Positions 27,790 through 37,045 of a stretch of 64,000 nucleotides of DNA are shown in pieces; the first letter of the stretch is position 1; each line of letters starts with the position of its first letter. The notes beneath the pieces were generated by a model. The model was not told the origin of the DNA and did no database searches. It saw only the letters and a program-made list of their open reading frames with translations. The stretch lies in NCBI GenBank assembly GCA_958366985.1, contig CATXDC010000003.1:62001-126000 (forward strand), written 5' to 3'. Source of the stretch: an uncultured Oscillospiraceae bacterium (GTDB lineage: Bacteria > Bacillota > Clostridia > Oscillospirales > Acutalibacteraceae). Made by a program: the position numbers and the translations under genes.

Positions 27790-27922
27790 TGAAGCACAGC
27801 GAAAATATATCTCCGGACGGGTTAGACTGAGTCTGGCGTATTTTGCGTTTGTATTCTTTTTGTTTGTTAAAAGTAATGCGCTCATATTATAATGGATATC
27901 TTTATAAATATCTGTAATTTAT

Positions 27923-27956
27923 AAAAGCAGATGAGAATTTTCTCTCATCTGCTTTT
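27923..27956. terminator. Bidirectional terminator
   Basis: AAAGCAGATGAGA/TCTCATCTGCTTT stem, 48 bp past the stop of the minus-strand HTH-TPR gene. Confidence 0.8.
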
Positions 27957-28003
27957 GGATGTTTGATGATGAAGATATTTTACATATCAGATAACTAAAG
28001 AAA

Positions 28004-29101
28004 TCATCCTCGTTTTAGCTGCTCGACTATGTTTTTGTATTCTTCTGAGTCTTTAACTGAATCCAGTTCAGGAGCTTCAAGCCATTTTTCCAGCATAGTT
28101 TGGCATAAAGTGCGAGTATCTGATGTTTCACTATCAGTTTTACGTATTTTTACAGTGCCAAACAGCAGGCATGAAACCTCATCAATATCAGGTCTGTTAT
28201 CAAAATCGTAGGCGGCATCGGCTGCCTTTTGAAGATGTTTAAGAGCAGTGTCTGTTTGACCGATGTGAATGTAACGTCTTGCAATATCAAAATTAATTTT
28301 GGCTTTTCCCCAGCCTGTCGGAGGTTCCTGTCCGTCATATATGAGGCTTTCGAGTTCAAATACCTTTTGGAATATGTGTATAGCATCATTATCCGAAGTG
28401 CCTTCGTAATCTGCCATAAGCCACATGAAACCCCTGAGGCTTTCATAGTCTTTCTTTACTTTGTCATGCAAAAACTGAGGCTTTTCTTCATCGGATAATG
28501 CCCACCATATTTGGGATTCCTTGCAAAATGTCTGAGAAGGAAGGGTTTCATAAATTGCTCTTCCTATTTCTGTTCGTCCCATTTCACAATGATTAAATGC
28601 AAGGCGTGCGGTTGCTTCAAAGCGGATGTTTGGATCAACACAATATTTCATTATGCGTTCGCCTATCATAGTGATTTCGGCATCGTATTTTTTCATATTT
28701 TCCTGCCATTGGGGAATGTTTCCGTCGCTGTCTCCAGAAACGAACAAAGCATACATAAGCTTATTGAGTAATTTATAATTATTGGGATATTCTGCAACGC
28801 TGGCACGAGCAATTCTGATGCATTCCTCAATATCTCCACAGCTGATAGCGTTTTGGAAGTCTGATAAATATTTTTCTACCTTTTGTGATTCGGCTGCATC
28901 GTCTACTCCCAGCAAATTATCCACGGTTATTCCAAAGAAATTTGCAATAGTTGGTAAAAGCTCTATATCCGGATAGCAGGTATTATTTTCCCAACGGGAT
29001 ACCGACTGACAAGATACACCTAATACTTCAGCGAGATCTTCCTGAGTAATGCCTCTTTCTCTGCGAAGATATTTTATTGTATTTCCAATAAGAAGCTGCA
29101 T
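28004..29101 (-). CDS. HTH (XRE) regulator with TPR-like C-terminal domain
   Basis: 365 aa. Cro/CI HTH in residues 1-62 (RRERGITQEDLAEVLGVSCQSVSRWENNTCYPD) followed by about 300 residues of paired helices like tetratricopeptide repeats (e.g. FDIARRYIHIGQTDTALKHLQKAADAAY). AAGGAG precedes the ATG. This layout is common among Clostridia regulators that may sense a peptide or protein through the helical domain; no target is obvious nearby. Confidence 0.82.
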   Translation of the reverse strand: MQLLIGNTIKYLRRERGITQEDLAEVLGVSCQSVSRWENNTCYPDIELLPTIANFFGITVDNLLGVDDAAESQKVEKYLSDFQNAISCGDIEECIRIARASVAEYPNNYKLLNKLMYALFVSGDSDGNIPQWQENMKKYDAEITMIGERIMKYCVDPNIRFEATARLAFNHCEMGRTEIGRAIYETLPSQTFCKESQIWWALSDEEKPQFLHDKVKKDYESLRGFMWLMADYEGTSDNDAIHIFQKVFELESLIYDGQEPPTGWGKAKINFDIARRYIHIGQTDTALKHLQKAADAAYDFDNRPDIDEVSCLLFGTVKIRKTDSETSDTRTLCQTMLEKWLEAPELDSVKDSEEYKNIVEQLKRG

Positions 29102-29362
29102 AAAAATTCTCCTTTTTGATTTTTTGAAATCGGCCGCTTTCTGATTATAATTATATTTGATTGATACTGTACCTACAATGTCACGTTAGGTGATATTTTT
29201 TAACTATATGGTTGATTTTCATCGTAGATAATGCTGTTTTTCAAAACAAAAAACATGAAGTATAGCAGTCTTGCAGATTTATATTGTCCCATGATATTAT
29301 ACGAGTAAGATTAAAATATAAAGTGCATTCAAAATAAATCAATGTGTTTTAAGGAGTATTAA

Positions 29363-29869
29363 ATGTCATATAATTTCCGATATGCAGATAAAAAGAATAT
29401 AGAAGATATTTTGCCGCTGCTTTTCGGTATTCTTTATTCCAATATGTCCGTAATTGCTCCTGCCGGAAACAGCTATGAAGAGGATTATAAAATCTGGTTT
29501 TCAAATATAGTTCCTGCAATGGAAAAAGATGCACGGCAAATAGTGCTGATGTTTTGCGGTGACGAATTAGCTGGATATTTTCAGTATTATATAAATGTTG
29601 TTTCAAACAGCCTGATGATGGAAGAAATTCAGATAAGAGAAAAGTACCAGGGGACGGGTTTATTCAGTGACTTTTACCGCTGGTTGGTGAGTAAACTGCC
29701 GAAAGATATAAAATTCGTTGAAGCTTATTCCCATAAAAATAATCGTAAATCTCAAAATATATTGGAACATCTCGGTCTGGTTAAATCAGATGAAAATAAA
29801 CACGACAAGCTGTTTTATTATAAAGGCGACTATTCACTGATTTTGAAAAAATATATGAGTAAAGGATAA
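29363..29869 (+). CDS. GNAT family N-acetyltransferase
   Basis: 168 aa. The acetyl-CoA binding motif is REKYQGTGLFSDFYRWL (about 94-110, Q-x-x-G-x-G/A type), preceded by the MEEIQI strand. N-terminal helix-strand layout is GNAT-like. AAGGAG lies 6 nt before the ATG. Substrate unknown; could be an amino, antibiotic or peptide acetyltransferase. Monocistronic, with a terminator at 29908-29938. Confidence 0.75.
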   Translation: MSYNFRYADKKNIEDILPLLFGILYSNMSVIAPAGNSYEEDYKIWFSNIVPAMEKDARQIVLMFCGDELAGYFQYYINVVSNSLMMEEIQIREKYQGTGLFSDFYRWLVSKLPKDIKFVEAYSHKNNRKSQNILEHLGLVKSDENKHDKLFYYKGDYSLILKKYMSKG

Positions 29870-29907
29870 ATACTTGTCAGCTTCAGGGTTTACGCTTAAA
29901 ATAACAA

Positions 29908-29938
29908 GCTCCTGCGCTCTGTTAATTTGCGCAGGAGC
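29908..29938. terminator. Terminator between convergent genes
   Basis: GCTCCTGCGC/GCGCAGGAGC perfect stem between the GNAT gene and the minus-strand membrane gene. Confidence 0.75.
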
Positions 29939-29943
29939 CGTAA

Positions 29944-30966
29944 TTAAATTTCCGTAATGTATCCGAGTTTATATAGAATATCTGTTATAAGGCTTGAGTT
30001 TTCAGGAGCAAAGGCATATACTGCCGTATTGCTTCTGTATAAAGCGTAATAGGTGATACCGTCCTGTGTAAAGGAAAACATCTTTCCGCCTCCGGGGATT
30101 GACTTTTCAAGCTGTTCTTTCTCTTTGAATTCAAGGTCAGGTGCGATGTCATATGATATGGAATTATATATAAGGTCTGTTGTCTCGCTGTCTGTATACT
30201 CGTAAAATTCAAATACCGCATCTTCGTATCTGCCCGCAACCGTGCGCAGTAATTTTTGATTATCAAGATATCCGTAGGACGGCTCTGCTCCTGTTGAAAA
30301 CCCTATTCTTGAGATAAGAGAATCCACTGTGCTGTAATTGATTACCTGAGGTGCTTGAGAAGATGTGCCAACTGACTGATTAGTGTTGTCAGTGGGCATT
30401 GTATACATATTGCCGGCTTCCAGAATAAAGCCTACAATAATGGTTAGGAAAAATCCTCCGACGATTGTATAAGCGATTATATTTGAAACTCTTTTTTTGC
30501 TGTTTTTTTCCTTCTCTGCATTAAGCTTTTCTGCTGTTCTTTCATCGAGAGGATGATTTTTGCTGTAAATTTTTCCGGCGGCAAGCAGAGCAAGGTTTAT
30601 TATTAAAAGAGCACAATTTCCGATTAAAGCATAGGTAAGTTTGTTTGGATTAGTGGATACAGCGATGTACTGAGCAAGAATAAACGCTGCCAATCCCGGT
30701 AAAGTAGAAAACATGTAGGTGCGCATTATTTTCATGGCTTTTTTGGGATCACCTGTTTTTTCAGCCAGATAGTAAAATAGCGCTCTTTGCCTTTTTCTGG
30801 TTCCGTGCTTTGTATTAGTAAATGTAACGCCGGAAAAATCTTCCAAAAGTTTTCTGAAAGAGGTGCCAGTCATATTCAGCGGTATTTTAATAAGCCAAAA
30901 AGAACAGTATAGATTAAAAGGCAGCATTAAGACTGCAAAAATAACATTTAGAGTCATTAGCGGCAT
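29944..30966 (-). CDS. Membrane protein of unknown function
   Basis: 340 aa: hydrophobic segments near residues 5-27, 86-106, 110-132 and 163-185, a basic cytoplasmic loop (KHGTRKRQRALF), then an extracytoplasmic domain of about 150 residues with a low-complexity NTNQSVGTSSQ linker and a strand-rich end (MFSFTQDGITYYALYRSNTAVYAFAP). AAGGAG precedes the ATG. I recognise no family; monocistronic. Confidence 0.65.
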   Translation of the reverse strand: MPLMTLNVIFAVLMLPFNLYCSFWLIKIPLNMTGTSFRKLLEDFSGVTFTNTKHGTRKRQRALFYYLAEKTGDPKKAMKIMRTYMFSTLPGLAAFILAQYIAVSTNPNKLTYALIGNCALLIINLALLAAGKIYSKNHPLDERTAEKLNAEKEKNSKKRVSNIIAYTIVGGFFLTIIVGFILEAGNMYTMPTDNTNQSVGTSSQAPQVINYSTVDSLISRIGFSTGAEPSYGYLDNQKLLRTVAGRYEDAVFEFYEYTDSETTDLIYNSISYDIAPDLEFKEKEQLEKSIPGGGKMFSFTQDGITYYALYRSNTAVYAFAPENSSLITDILYKLGYITEI

Positions 30967-31220
30967 AAGACATTCTCCTTATATCTTTAATGTAAAAACA
31001 TGACTAATGTATAATTTATTATATCATTAGTTGTTCTCTTGTACAACGAGTATTGGTTTAATTAAAATATATCTGATATAAAGGAAAAGATTACTGTGTG
31101 GGTTTAATTTCGATATGCGTATAATGATCAGAGACTATAAGAAATGATTAATTTTCATCTAAACTAACAGTATGTTTATTTTCCTCTCTTTTGGAAAAAA
31201 TAAAAGGGGAGGATAAAGTT

Positions 31221-31895
31221 ATGGATATATTAAAAGTGATACTTACAGCGTTTCTTTCAGCGGGAACGCTGTTTATAATTGCAAAGATAATGGGACACAA
31301 GCAAATGGCGCAGTTGGACTTTTTTGATTATATTAACGGTATTACCATAGGTTCAATTGCGGCGGAGCTTGCAACGGAATTGGAATCTCCCCTGAAACCT
31401 CTTACGGCGATGATAGTGTACGGAAGCATCTCGGTATCTTTAAGTGTTATTACAAGAAAATTCCCGAGAACCAGAAAGTATATCAATGGTACTCCCACTG
31501 TGATAATGAACGGCGGAAAAATTTACCGCAAAAATATGAAAAAGGCAAAACTTGATTTAAGTGAATTTATGGTTATGTGCCGTCAGGAAGGATATTTTGA
31601 TTTAACCGAAATACAAACGGCTATTTTTGAATATAACGGACGGCTTACCATATTGCCGATAAGTGAGAAACGTCCCATAGAGCCGGCGGATATGAACCTT
31701 GTTGTTTCACCGGCTTCGCTTTTTACAGAGGTCATTATGGACGGAAGAATTTTAGGTGAAAATCTCGAAAGAATGGGCCTTGACGAAATATGGCTTCAAA
31801 AGAGAATAAAGGAGCAGGGATATAAAAAGATGACTGAGATTTATCTCGGAATATGTGATAATAATAAAAACCTTGTTTTGTTTAAAGGGGAATAA
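31221..31895 (+). CDS. YetF/DUF421 family membrane protein
   Basis: 224 aa from ATG 31221 (MDILKV), with AGGGGAGG at about 31204; the in-frame ATG at 31191 leaves the RBS inside the gene. Three N-terminal membrane segments, the family motif KIMGHKQMAQLDFFDYINGITIGSIAAE, then a cytoplasmic alpha/beta domain (TPTVIMNGGKIYRKNMKKAKLDLSEFM..CRQ.GY). Family members affect spore or envelope functions in bacilli, mechanism unclear. Confidence 0.85.
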   Translation: MDILKVILTAFLSAGTLFIIAKIMGHKQMAQLDFFDYINGITIGSIAAELATELESPLKPLTAMIVYGSISVSLSVITRKFPRTRKYINGTPTVIMNGGKIYRKNMKKAKLDLSEFMVMCRQEGYFDLTEIQTAIFEYNGRLTILPISEKRPIEPADMNLVVSPASLFTEVIMDGRILGENLERMGLDEIWLQKRIKEQGYKKMTEIYLGICDNNKNLVLFKGE

Positions 31896-31901
31896 AAATA
31901 A

Positions 31902-31948
31902 AACAGCACAGCGGAGTGATTGTACTTTCTGCTGTGCTGTTGTTGTTT
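31902..31948. terminator. Bidirectional terminator between convergent genes
   Basis: AACAGCACAGC/GCTGTGCTGTT stem with T-rich flanks on the plus strand. Confidence 0.75.
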
Positions 31949-32475
31949 TAGCAGTTCCAGTTTATTTTTGCGGGATTCGGTTCATTCTGTACCGAAACTT
32001 TTTTAAGCTCATCAAAAGCTTTTTGAAGTTCTTCTTTAGCCGCTTTGTCGTAATTTTCAGCAGTTTCAGAAAGTCCAAGTTTATGATACGCATATGCCGC
32101 CGCACCGTAAAAAAGGAATCCCAGTGAATTTGTGGGAGTTTGTACCACAGCGCAGGCGGTGGAAACAGCTCTTGCCGCAGCCTGTGCTATGGGATTATCA
32201 GAAATATTTCTGGCTGTTTCAGCGGCAGTTTTAAGATAAGGCTTAATATCTTTAAGTGATTTTTCTCTTTCGAGATATTCTTTGCAAGCTTCTATTGCGC
32301 TTTTTAAAGAATCGTCTTGTGGCACCTCTTCAAGAAAAATACTCAGATAATTTTTCTCTGCATAGTTTATTGCCCACTGTGAAAGAGTTTCATGACTTTG
32401 AGTTTCAATAAGGTTCATTAAATTTATACACTCGGTGCTTTTTATATCGCCCAACATCTTTCTGAGTTTTGCCAT
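31948..32475 (-). CDS. Imm-5-like putative immunity protein
   Basis: 175 aa, all helical, soluble. The segment NPIAQAAARAVSTACAVVQTPTNSLGFLFYGAAAY resembles the Ala-rich core of the Imm-5-like putative immunity family. GGGAG lies 8 nt before the ATG. It is followed on the same strand by the MPE gene's end-to-start order (MPE is upstream, 26 bp gap), so they may be one operon. No toxin gene is next to it. Assignment is by recollection of the family pattern and is moderate. Confidence 0.5.
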   Translation of the reverse strand: MAKLRKMLGDIKSTECINLMNLIETQSHETLSQWAINYAEKNYLSIFLEEVPQDDSLKSAIEACKEYLEREKSLKDIKPYLKTAAETARNISDNPIAQAAARAVSTACAVVQTPTNSLGFLFYGAAAYAYHKLGLSETAENYDKAAKEELQKAFDELKKVSVQNEPNPAKINWNC

Positions 32476-32501
32476 AATTGAAGTCTCCCGTAAATGAAAG
32501 G

Positions 32502-33635
32502 TTAAAGTGCGTATTTAATAATCACTGCGCCTGCTGCGATTACAGCTGCTGCCACAACGCCTTTTATAATCATTGGTTTTGCAGCGTCAAAGGAGCTTGG
32601 TGCATGGGTATAGATAAAATACTTAAAGGGATTTGTAACTCTCTTTCCTAAAAGAGAACGGTAGGTTATAACTCTTGTTTCGTATTTTTCGGGAGAATTT
32701 TCATCAATTTCAAAAACTCTTACGCCTCTGTCAAGACCGGGACCGTAAACGTTAAAGCCTGCACCGGGTGTGTATCCCAAATCTATTCCGTCAACTGTAC
32801 CGTTAAAGCAGTTAATGTGGTCATGGCCAAAATATGCGCCTATAACGTCGCCCTGTTTAACCCATGAGTCGAACTGACCGCTGCTCTTAAAGGGAGATGC
32901 AATATTTTCTTTCATAAATGAACCAGGTTTCTGCCATTTTTCATCGAGTATGTAAAAATCGGGATTAGCTCTGTTTCCCTGTATTGCGCCCTTTGTGTCC
33001 TTGGAAACCTTCTTAAGCAGACGGTACATTTCCGGTACCGGAATGTGCTGGAATACAAGGGATGGAACAGGTTTTCCGCCGTTTTCGGTTTTAAGCTGCT
33101 GACTTGTTTCTTCGTACCATTTAATCTGTTCAGGGGATACAGCGGCATATCCGCCGTCAGGATTCTTTTCGAGAGAATCAATTATATAGAGATTAAAAAC
33201 TACTTTATCAGAATTTTCTGAATAGATCGGGAGATTAAAAGTTGCAAGGCCTCCCGGCATTGAATCATCTGAGGAGCCGTTTACACATGTGGAATAGCTC
33301 TTGTAGTATTCCATTTGCTTCTCTTTGCCGCAGCCTGCAAAGCGGTCGTGGTTTCCAAATGTAGCTGCAAAGGGAATCCCTCTTTTTTCAAGGGGAGCAA
33401 TGATTTTATCAATTGTAATTCTGGCTTTTTCATTTCCGTCGCCGCCGGCAAGGTTAAAGCCATAGCCTTTAATCTGGTCGCCTGTGAAAACTACAAGATC
33501 GGGCTTTTCAGTATCTAAAGCCGCCTCTATTAATCTTACCGTATCAGTGGCGGTTTTCTGTGTATCCTGAGTGTCGGTAATCTGCATGATTTTGAGTTTT
33601 CCGTTTTTAAAACGAAGCTTTTTGCTGTTATCCAT
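32502..33635 (-). CDS. Tail-anchored metallophosphoesterase, paralog 1
   Basis: 377 aa. Calcineurin-like motifs: ITDTQ (D-x-Q), FTGDQIKG, FGNHDR, FQHIP, GHDH. Similar to Dcr2-like phosphatases. No signal peptide; the C-terminus is a single hydrophobic segment (about 352-377, ending KYAL), so the enzyme is probably held on the cytoplasmic face. It is head-to-head with a close paralog at 33863; the pair shares KLRFKNGKLK-type starts and the YTPGAGFNVYG/YTPSSGFNVYG loop. Confidence 0.88.
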   Translation of the reverse strand: MDNSKKLRFKNGKLKIMQITDTQDTQKTATDTVRLIEAALDTEKPDLVVFTGDQIKGYGFNLAGGDGNEKARITIDKIIAPLEKRGIPFAATFGNHDRFAGCGKEKQMEYYKSYSTCVNGSSDDSMPGGLATFNLPIYSENSDKVVFNLYIIDSLEKNPDGGYAAVSPEQIKWYEETSQQLKTENGGKPVPSLVFQHIPVPEMYRLLKKVSKDTKGAIQGNRANPDFYILDEKWQKPGSFMKENIASPFKSSGQFDSWVKQGDVIGAYFGHDHINCFNGTVDGIDLGYTPGAGFNVYGPGLDRGVRVFEIDENSPEKYETRVITYRSLLGKRVTNPFKYFIYTHAPSSFDAAKPMIIKGVVAAAVIAAGAVIIKYAL

Positions 33636-33862
33636 AAAATGACAAGACCTCTTTAATTTTTCAAATTTGTAACGGTAAAATCATAACATAAAATATTGTT
33701 AAATGCCATAGCATTTGGCAAAATGGTGTAAGATTGTTAAAGAATTATAGTAATAACATAAAAATTAGATGATTTAAATAAAAGGGTGTTGTTTTTTGTC
33801 GCAGAAACGTTATCATATATAATAGCGGAGTTTAAAATTTTATACTAAAAGGAGAACGCAAT

Positions 33863-34987
33863 ATGCGCAGCGAAGGAGAAACGCTGAAGTTTAAAAACGG
33901 CAAATTTAAGGTTATGCATATAACCGATACCCAGGAAAGTGCGGCAGTTGCAAAGGATACCCTGAAACTTATAAACGCCGCCTTGGATGCTGAAAAACCG
34001 GATCTGGTGGTTTTCACAGGCGATCAGATTAAAGGTTACAGTGTTACATTCCTCGGTAAAAATAAGGAAGAAATCATTAAAAAGACAATAGGAAAAATTA
34101 TTGAGCCGGTAGTAAAGAGAAATATACCCTTTGCGGTTACATTCGGAAACCATGACCGGCAGACAGGTATTTCAAACGACAGACAGATTAAGTTTTATGA
34201 AGAGTACAGCCAGTGCGTAAAGGGAGCAGACGTATATGGCAGCGGAACCTATACCGTACCAATTGAAGGTGCTGACGGAAAGCCTGCAATGAATATCTAT
34301 ATGGTTGATTCAGGCGGAGATGCAAAGGGCGGCGGATACGAAGCTGTTACTCCTGAGCAGATAGAGTGGTATAAGTCTGCAAGAGAAGCTCTTAAAGAAC
34401 AGGCAGGAAAATATGTTCCCTCAATAGTATTCCAGCACATTCCCGTAAGTGAATATTATAATGTGCTCAGAAGAGTCGGAAAGCATGATAAAAATGCTGT
34501 CAGAGCTTTCAGAACACATAAGAACGAATACTATGTACCCGAAGAAAAAGTGATGAAGGACAGCGACTATTTTATGCTTGAGCCCCCCTCAATTCCTGAT
34601 GTCAATACAGGTGAGTTTGAGGCAATGAAAGAAAAAGGCGATGTCTTTGCTATATTTGTCGGACACGACCATAAAAACTGCTTTGTCGGAACCTATGACG
34701 GAATTGATTTGGGATATACTCCGTCATCAGGCTTCAATGTTTACGGCGAGGGCACAAAGAGAGCTGTTAGAGTTTTTGAGTTCAGCGAAGAAAATCCCGC
34801 TGATTACAAAACCCGCACATTAAGTTTCCGTAAATTAATAGGCAGAAAGGTGCAGACACCTGTTAAGGATTTCCTTTTCAAATATGCGCCTACAACAGTG
34901 GATGCCGCAATACCCATGATAATAAAAGCTGTGATAGCTGTTTTCGGAATAGCCGCAGTTATAGCATTAATTGGGTTTATTTTCTGA
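33863..34987 (+). CDS. Tail-anchored metallophosphoesterase, paralog 2
   Basis: 374 aa, paralogous along its whole length to 32502-33635. Motifs: ITDTQ, FTGDQIKG, FGNHDR, FQHIP, GHDHKN. C-terminal hydrophobic tail from about residue 350 (ending GFIF) and no signal peptide. AAGGAG is 8 nt before the ATG; a TATAAT box lies at 33818-33823 in the 227-bp divergent region. The GtrA-family gene follows 62 bp downstream, suggesting action on a lipid-linked or polyprenyl phosphate intermediate; this is inference. Confidence 0.88.
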   Translation: MRSEGETLKFKNGKFKVMHITDTQESAAVAKDTLKLINAALDAEKPDLVVFTGDQIKGYSVTFLGKNKEEIIKKTIGKIIEPVVKRNIPFAVTFGNHDRQTGISNDRQIKFYEEYSQCVKGADVYGSGTYTVPIEGADGKPAMNIYMVDSGGDAKGGGYEAVTPEQIEWYKSAREALKEQAGKYVPSIVFQHIPVSEYYNVLRRVGKHDKNAVRAFRTHKNEYYVPEEKVMKDSDYFMLEPPSIPDVNTGEFEAMKEKGDVFAIFVGHDHKNCFVGTYDGIDLGYTPSSGFNVYGEGTKRAVRVFEFSEENPADYKTRTLSFRKLIGRKVQTPVKDFLFKYAPTTVDAAIPMIIKAVIAVFGIAAVIALIGFIF

Positions 34988-35049
34988 TTTAGAAAAAGAA
35001 AGGATTTGCGGTATTTAGAGGCTTTGAAAGTTTCTGTGAAAATTACCGC

Positions 35050-35583
35050 ATGGTGAGTAAGATGAGTAAAAATGAAAACAGCAAAATAAGTGCATTTCTC
35101 TCAAAGCACGCCGAGATCTGGAAGTTTGTAAAATTTGCAATTGTAGGTATGTCCTCAACGATTATTGAGCTTATAATTTATTATATTCTCCAGGGTGTTG
35201 TGTTTAAGGATATGAATACCGAACCCTTTAAGTTTTTGATTTTCGAGTATGAGGGTATCGGATACATGTGGGCATTCCTTATTTCAACAACAATAGGTTA
35301 TGCCATAGCTTTTGTCCTTAACAGAAAAGCAACTTTCAAAGCCGATGCAAATCCGGCGCTGAGCATTTTCTTATATATTGTGATGGTTGTTTTCACAATT
35401 TTCGCAACCACATGGATAGGAACAGCACTGCTTAATTTCTTTATCGATCACGGCTGGCGTTCAGCAGGTGAAATTCTTGCAAAACCCATTGTAGCTACTG
35501 TTGCAACTGTGTGGACATATCCCACAAATCGCTTTATCATTCACAGAAAGAAAAAGACAACTGAAGAAAACGAAAAGGCTTAA
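35050..35583 (+). CDS. GtrA family membrane protein
   Basis: 177 aa, four membrane segments, GtrA family (FVKFAIVGMSSTIIELIIYY, GYAIAFVLNRKATF, NRFIIHRKK at the C-terminus). GtrA proteins flip or present bactoprenol-linked sugars for surface glycan modification. The start is uncertain: ATG 35050 or ATG 35062 (MSKNEN), where GGTGAG would be the RBS. Downstream of an MPE gene. Confidence 0.85.
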   Translation: MVSKMSKNENSKISAFLSKHAEIWKFVKFAIVGMSSTIIELIIYYILQGVVFKDMNTEPFKFLIFEYEGIGYMWAFLISTTIGYAIAFVLNRKATFKADANPALSIFLYIVMVVFTIFATTWIGTALLNFFIDHGWRSAGEILAKPIVATVATVWTYPTNRFIIHRKKKTTEENEKA

Positions 35584-35609
35584 ATCCTTGATAAAGTAAA
35601 TAACGCAAT

Positions 35610-35648
35610 AAAAAATACCGTTTCCGAGAGGGAAACGGTATTTTTCTT
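35610..35648. terminator. Bidirectional terminator
   Basis: AATACCGTTTCC/GGAAACGGTATT stem with A and T tracts on either side, between convergent genes. Confidence 0.85.
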
Positions 35649-35659
35649 TCAGTAAGATT

Positions 35660-36871
35660 TTATGCCATAAATCTGTGAATAAGAGCTCTGCACTCGTCAG
35701 CGTCCATGAATTTCGGAACAGGATAGAGGGGATGAGCTTCCTTAAACACACGTGGAATGATTGTATCGAGGTCTTCTTCCTTGATGCAGTCAAACTTTTC
35801 GGGAATGTTCATCTTGCGGTTAAGCTCTCTAATAGCTGCGATGAAAGCTTTAGATCTTTCGCTGTCGTTCATAGAATCGCTGCCGACTCCTGCAATTGCT
35901 GCAAGTCTTGCAAGGGGCTTTGCTGCGGAATCTCCGAAGAAATCAAGAACATAGGGGAGAATAACAGCGTTTGCAAGACCGTGAGGAATGCCGTAGAACC
36001 CGCCGAGGTTGTGAGCGATTGCGTGGACATATCCGACGTAAGCTCTTGTGAAAGCCATTCCTGCATAGAATGAACCCATGAGCATATTCTCTCTTGCTCT
36101 GAGGTTTGAGCCGTTATTATAGGCTTCCTCTATGTTGTCAAAGATAAGCTTTGTAGCTTTTTCTGCATAAGCGGATGTAGTTTTTGTGTTGCTTCTTCCG
36201 ATGTAAGCCTCAACTGCATGGGTAAGAGCATCCATACCTGTTGTTGAGGTGATGTGGGGAGGAAGTCCGACTGTAAGTTCGGGATCCATAACCGCATATT
36301 TAGGACGGAGAACAGGATCGTTGATTGCATATTTTTCATGTGTTGCAGGGTTTGAAACAACAGCTGCAAGGGTTGTTTCTGAACCTGTTCCGGCAGTTGT
36401 GGGAACTGCAAACAGAGGAGGAACCTTCTTAATAACTTTGAGAATACCCTTCATTTTCGGAACGGGAAGATTAGGTCTTGCAATTCTTGCGGCGCAAGCT
36501 TTTGCACAGTCCATAGGTGAACCGCCGCCGAAAGCGATAAGTCCCTGACAGTTGTTTTTGAGATAAAGTGCTCTTGCGTCTTCGATGTTCTGAATTGAGG
36601 GGTTCGGCTGAACTCCGTCAAAAACTGTGTACTTTATGCCGACTTTATCAAGGTTTTCAAAAAGAGGGTCGAGAAGATGAAGTCCCATAAGGCCTTTATC
36701 AGTTACAACCAAAACGTTTGTGATACCCTTGTCCTTGACAAATTCAGGCAGCTTTTTTACACTTCCGACTCCGGAAAGAAGTTCCGGCTCGCTCCAGTCG
36801 AAAATATACTCCGCAAGTTTGATACCGAACTGATATGTACGGTAGCAAAACTTTTTGAACGGTGAAACCAT
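35660..36871 (-). CDS. Iron-containing alcohol dehydrogenase
   Basis: 403 aa, group III alcohol dehydrogenase. NAD-binding GGGSPMDCAK, metal ligands in MDALTHAVEAYI and HAIAHNLGGFYGIPHGLANAV. Reduces aldehydes or ketones, or oxidises alcohols, in fermentation; the exact substrate (butanol, 1,3-propanediol, lactaldehyde) cannot be told. AAGGAG about 11 nt before the ATG. Monocistronic. Confidence 0.92.
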   Translation of the reverse strand: MVSPFKKFCYRTYQFGIKLAEYIFDWSEPELLSGVGSVKKLPEFVKDKGITNVLVVTDKGLMGLHLLDPLFENLDKVGIKYTVFDGVQPNPSIQNIEDARALYLKNNCQGLIAFGGGSPMDCAKACAARIARPNLPVPKMKGILKVIKKVPPLFAVPTTAGTGSETTLAAVVSNPATHEKYAINDPVLRPKYAVMDPELTVGLPPHITSTTGMDALTHAVEAYIGRSNTKTTSAYAEKATKLIFDNIEEAYNNGSNLRARENMLMGSFYAGMAFTRAYVGYVHAIAHNLGGFYGIPHGLANAVILPYVLDFFGDSAAKPLARLAAIAGVGSDSMNDSERSKAFIAAIRELNRKMNIPEKFDCIKEEDLDTIIPRVFKEAHPLYPVPKFMDADECRALIHRFMA

Positions 36872-37045
36872 TTGCTAACACTCCTTTATATGGCAATTTT
36901 GTATTATTGTATCAATTTTTTGCGGCAAATGCAATGATAAACTCTTTAATATTCCAAATATATGTATTAAAAATACCGAAAACACTGAAAAAAAGCCTAT
37001 CTGTCCGGCAATAATAATTACAAATTATTGTTTGGAGGCGGCAAA

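Noticed and set aside
24582..27823. Short match between the tRNA-Arg 3' end (CTCCGGGCGGGC) and CTCCGGACGGGT near 27812 as attachment sites
   Set aside because: Only 10 of 12 bases match, no integrase gene is present and the second site is in the extended repeat.
27683..27892. 69-codon open frame across repeat copy B
   Set aside because: It lies mostly within the structured repeat, has no RBS and no protein features; copy A does not keep a matching frame.
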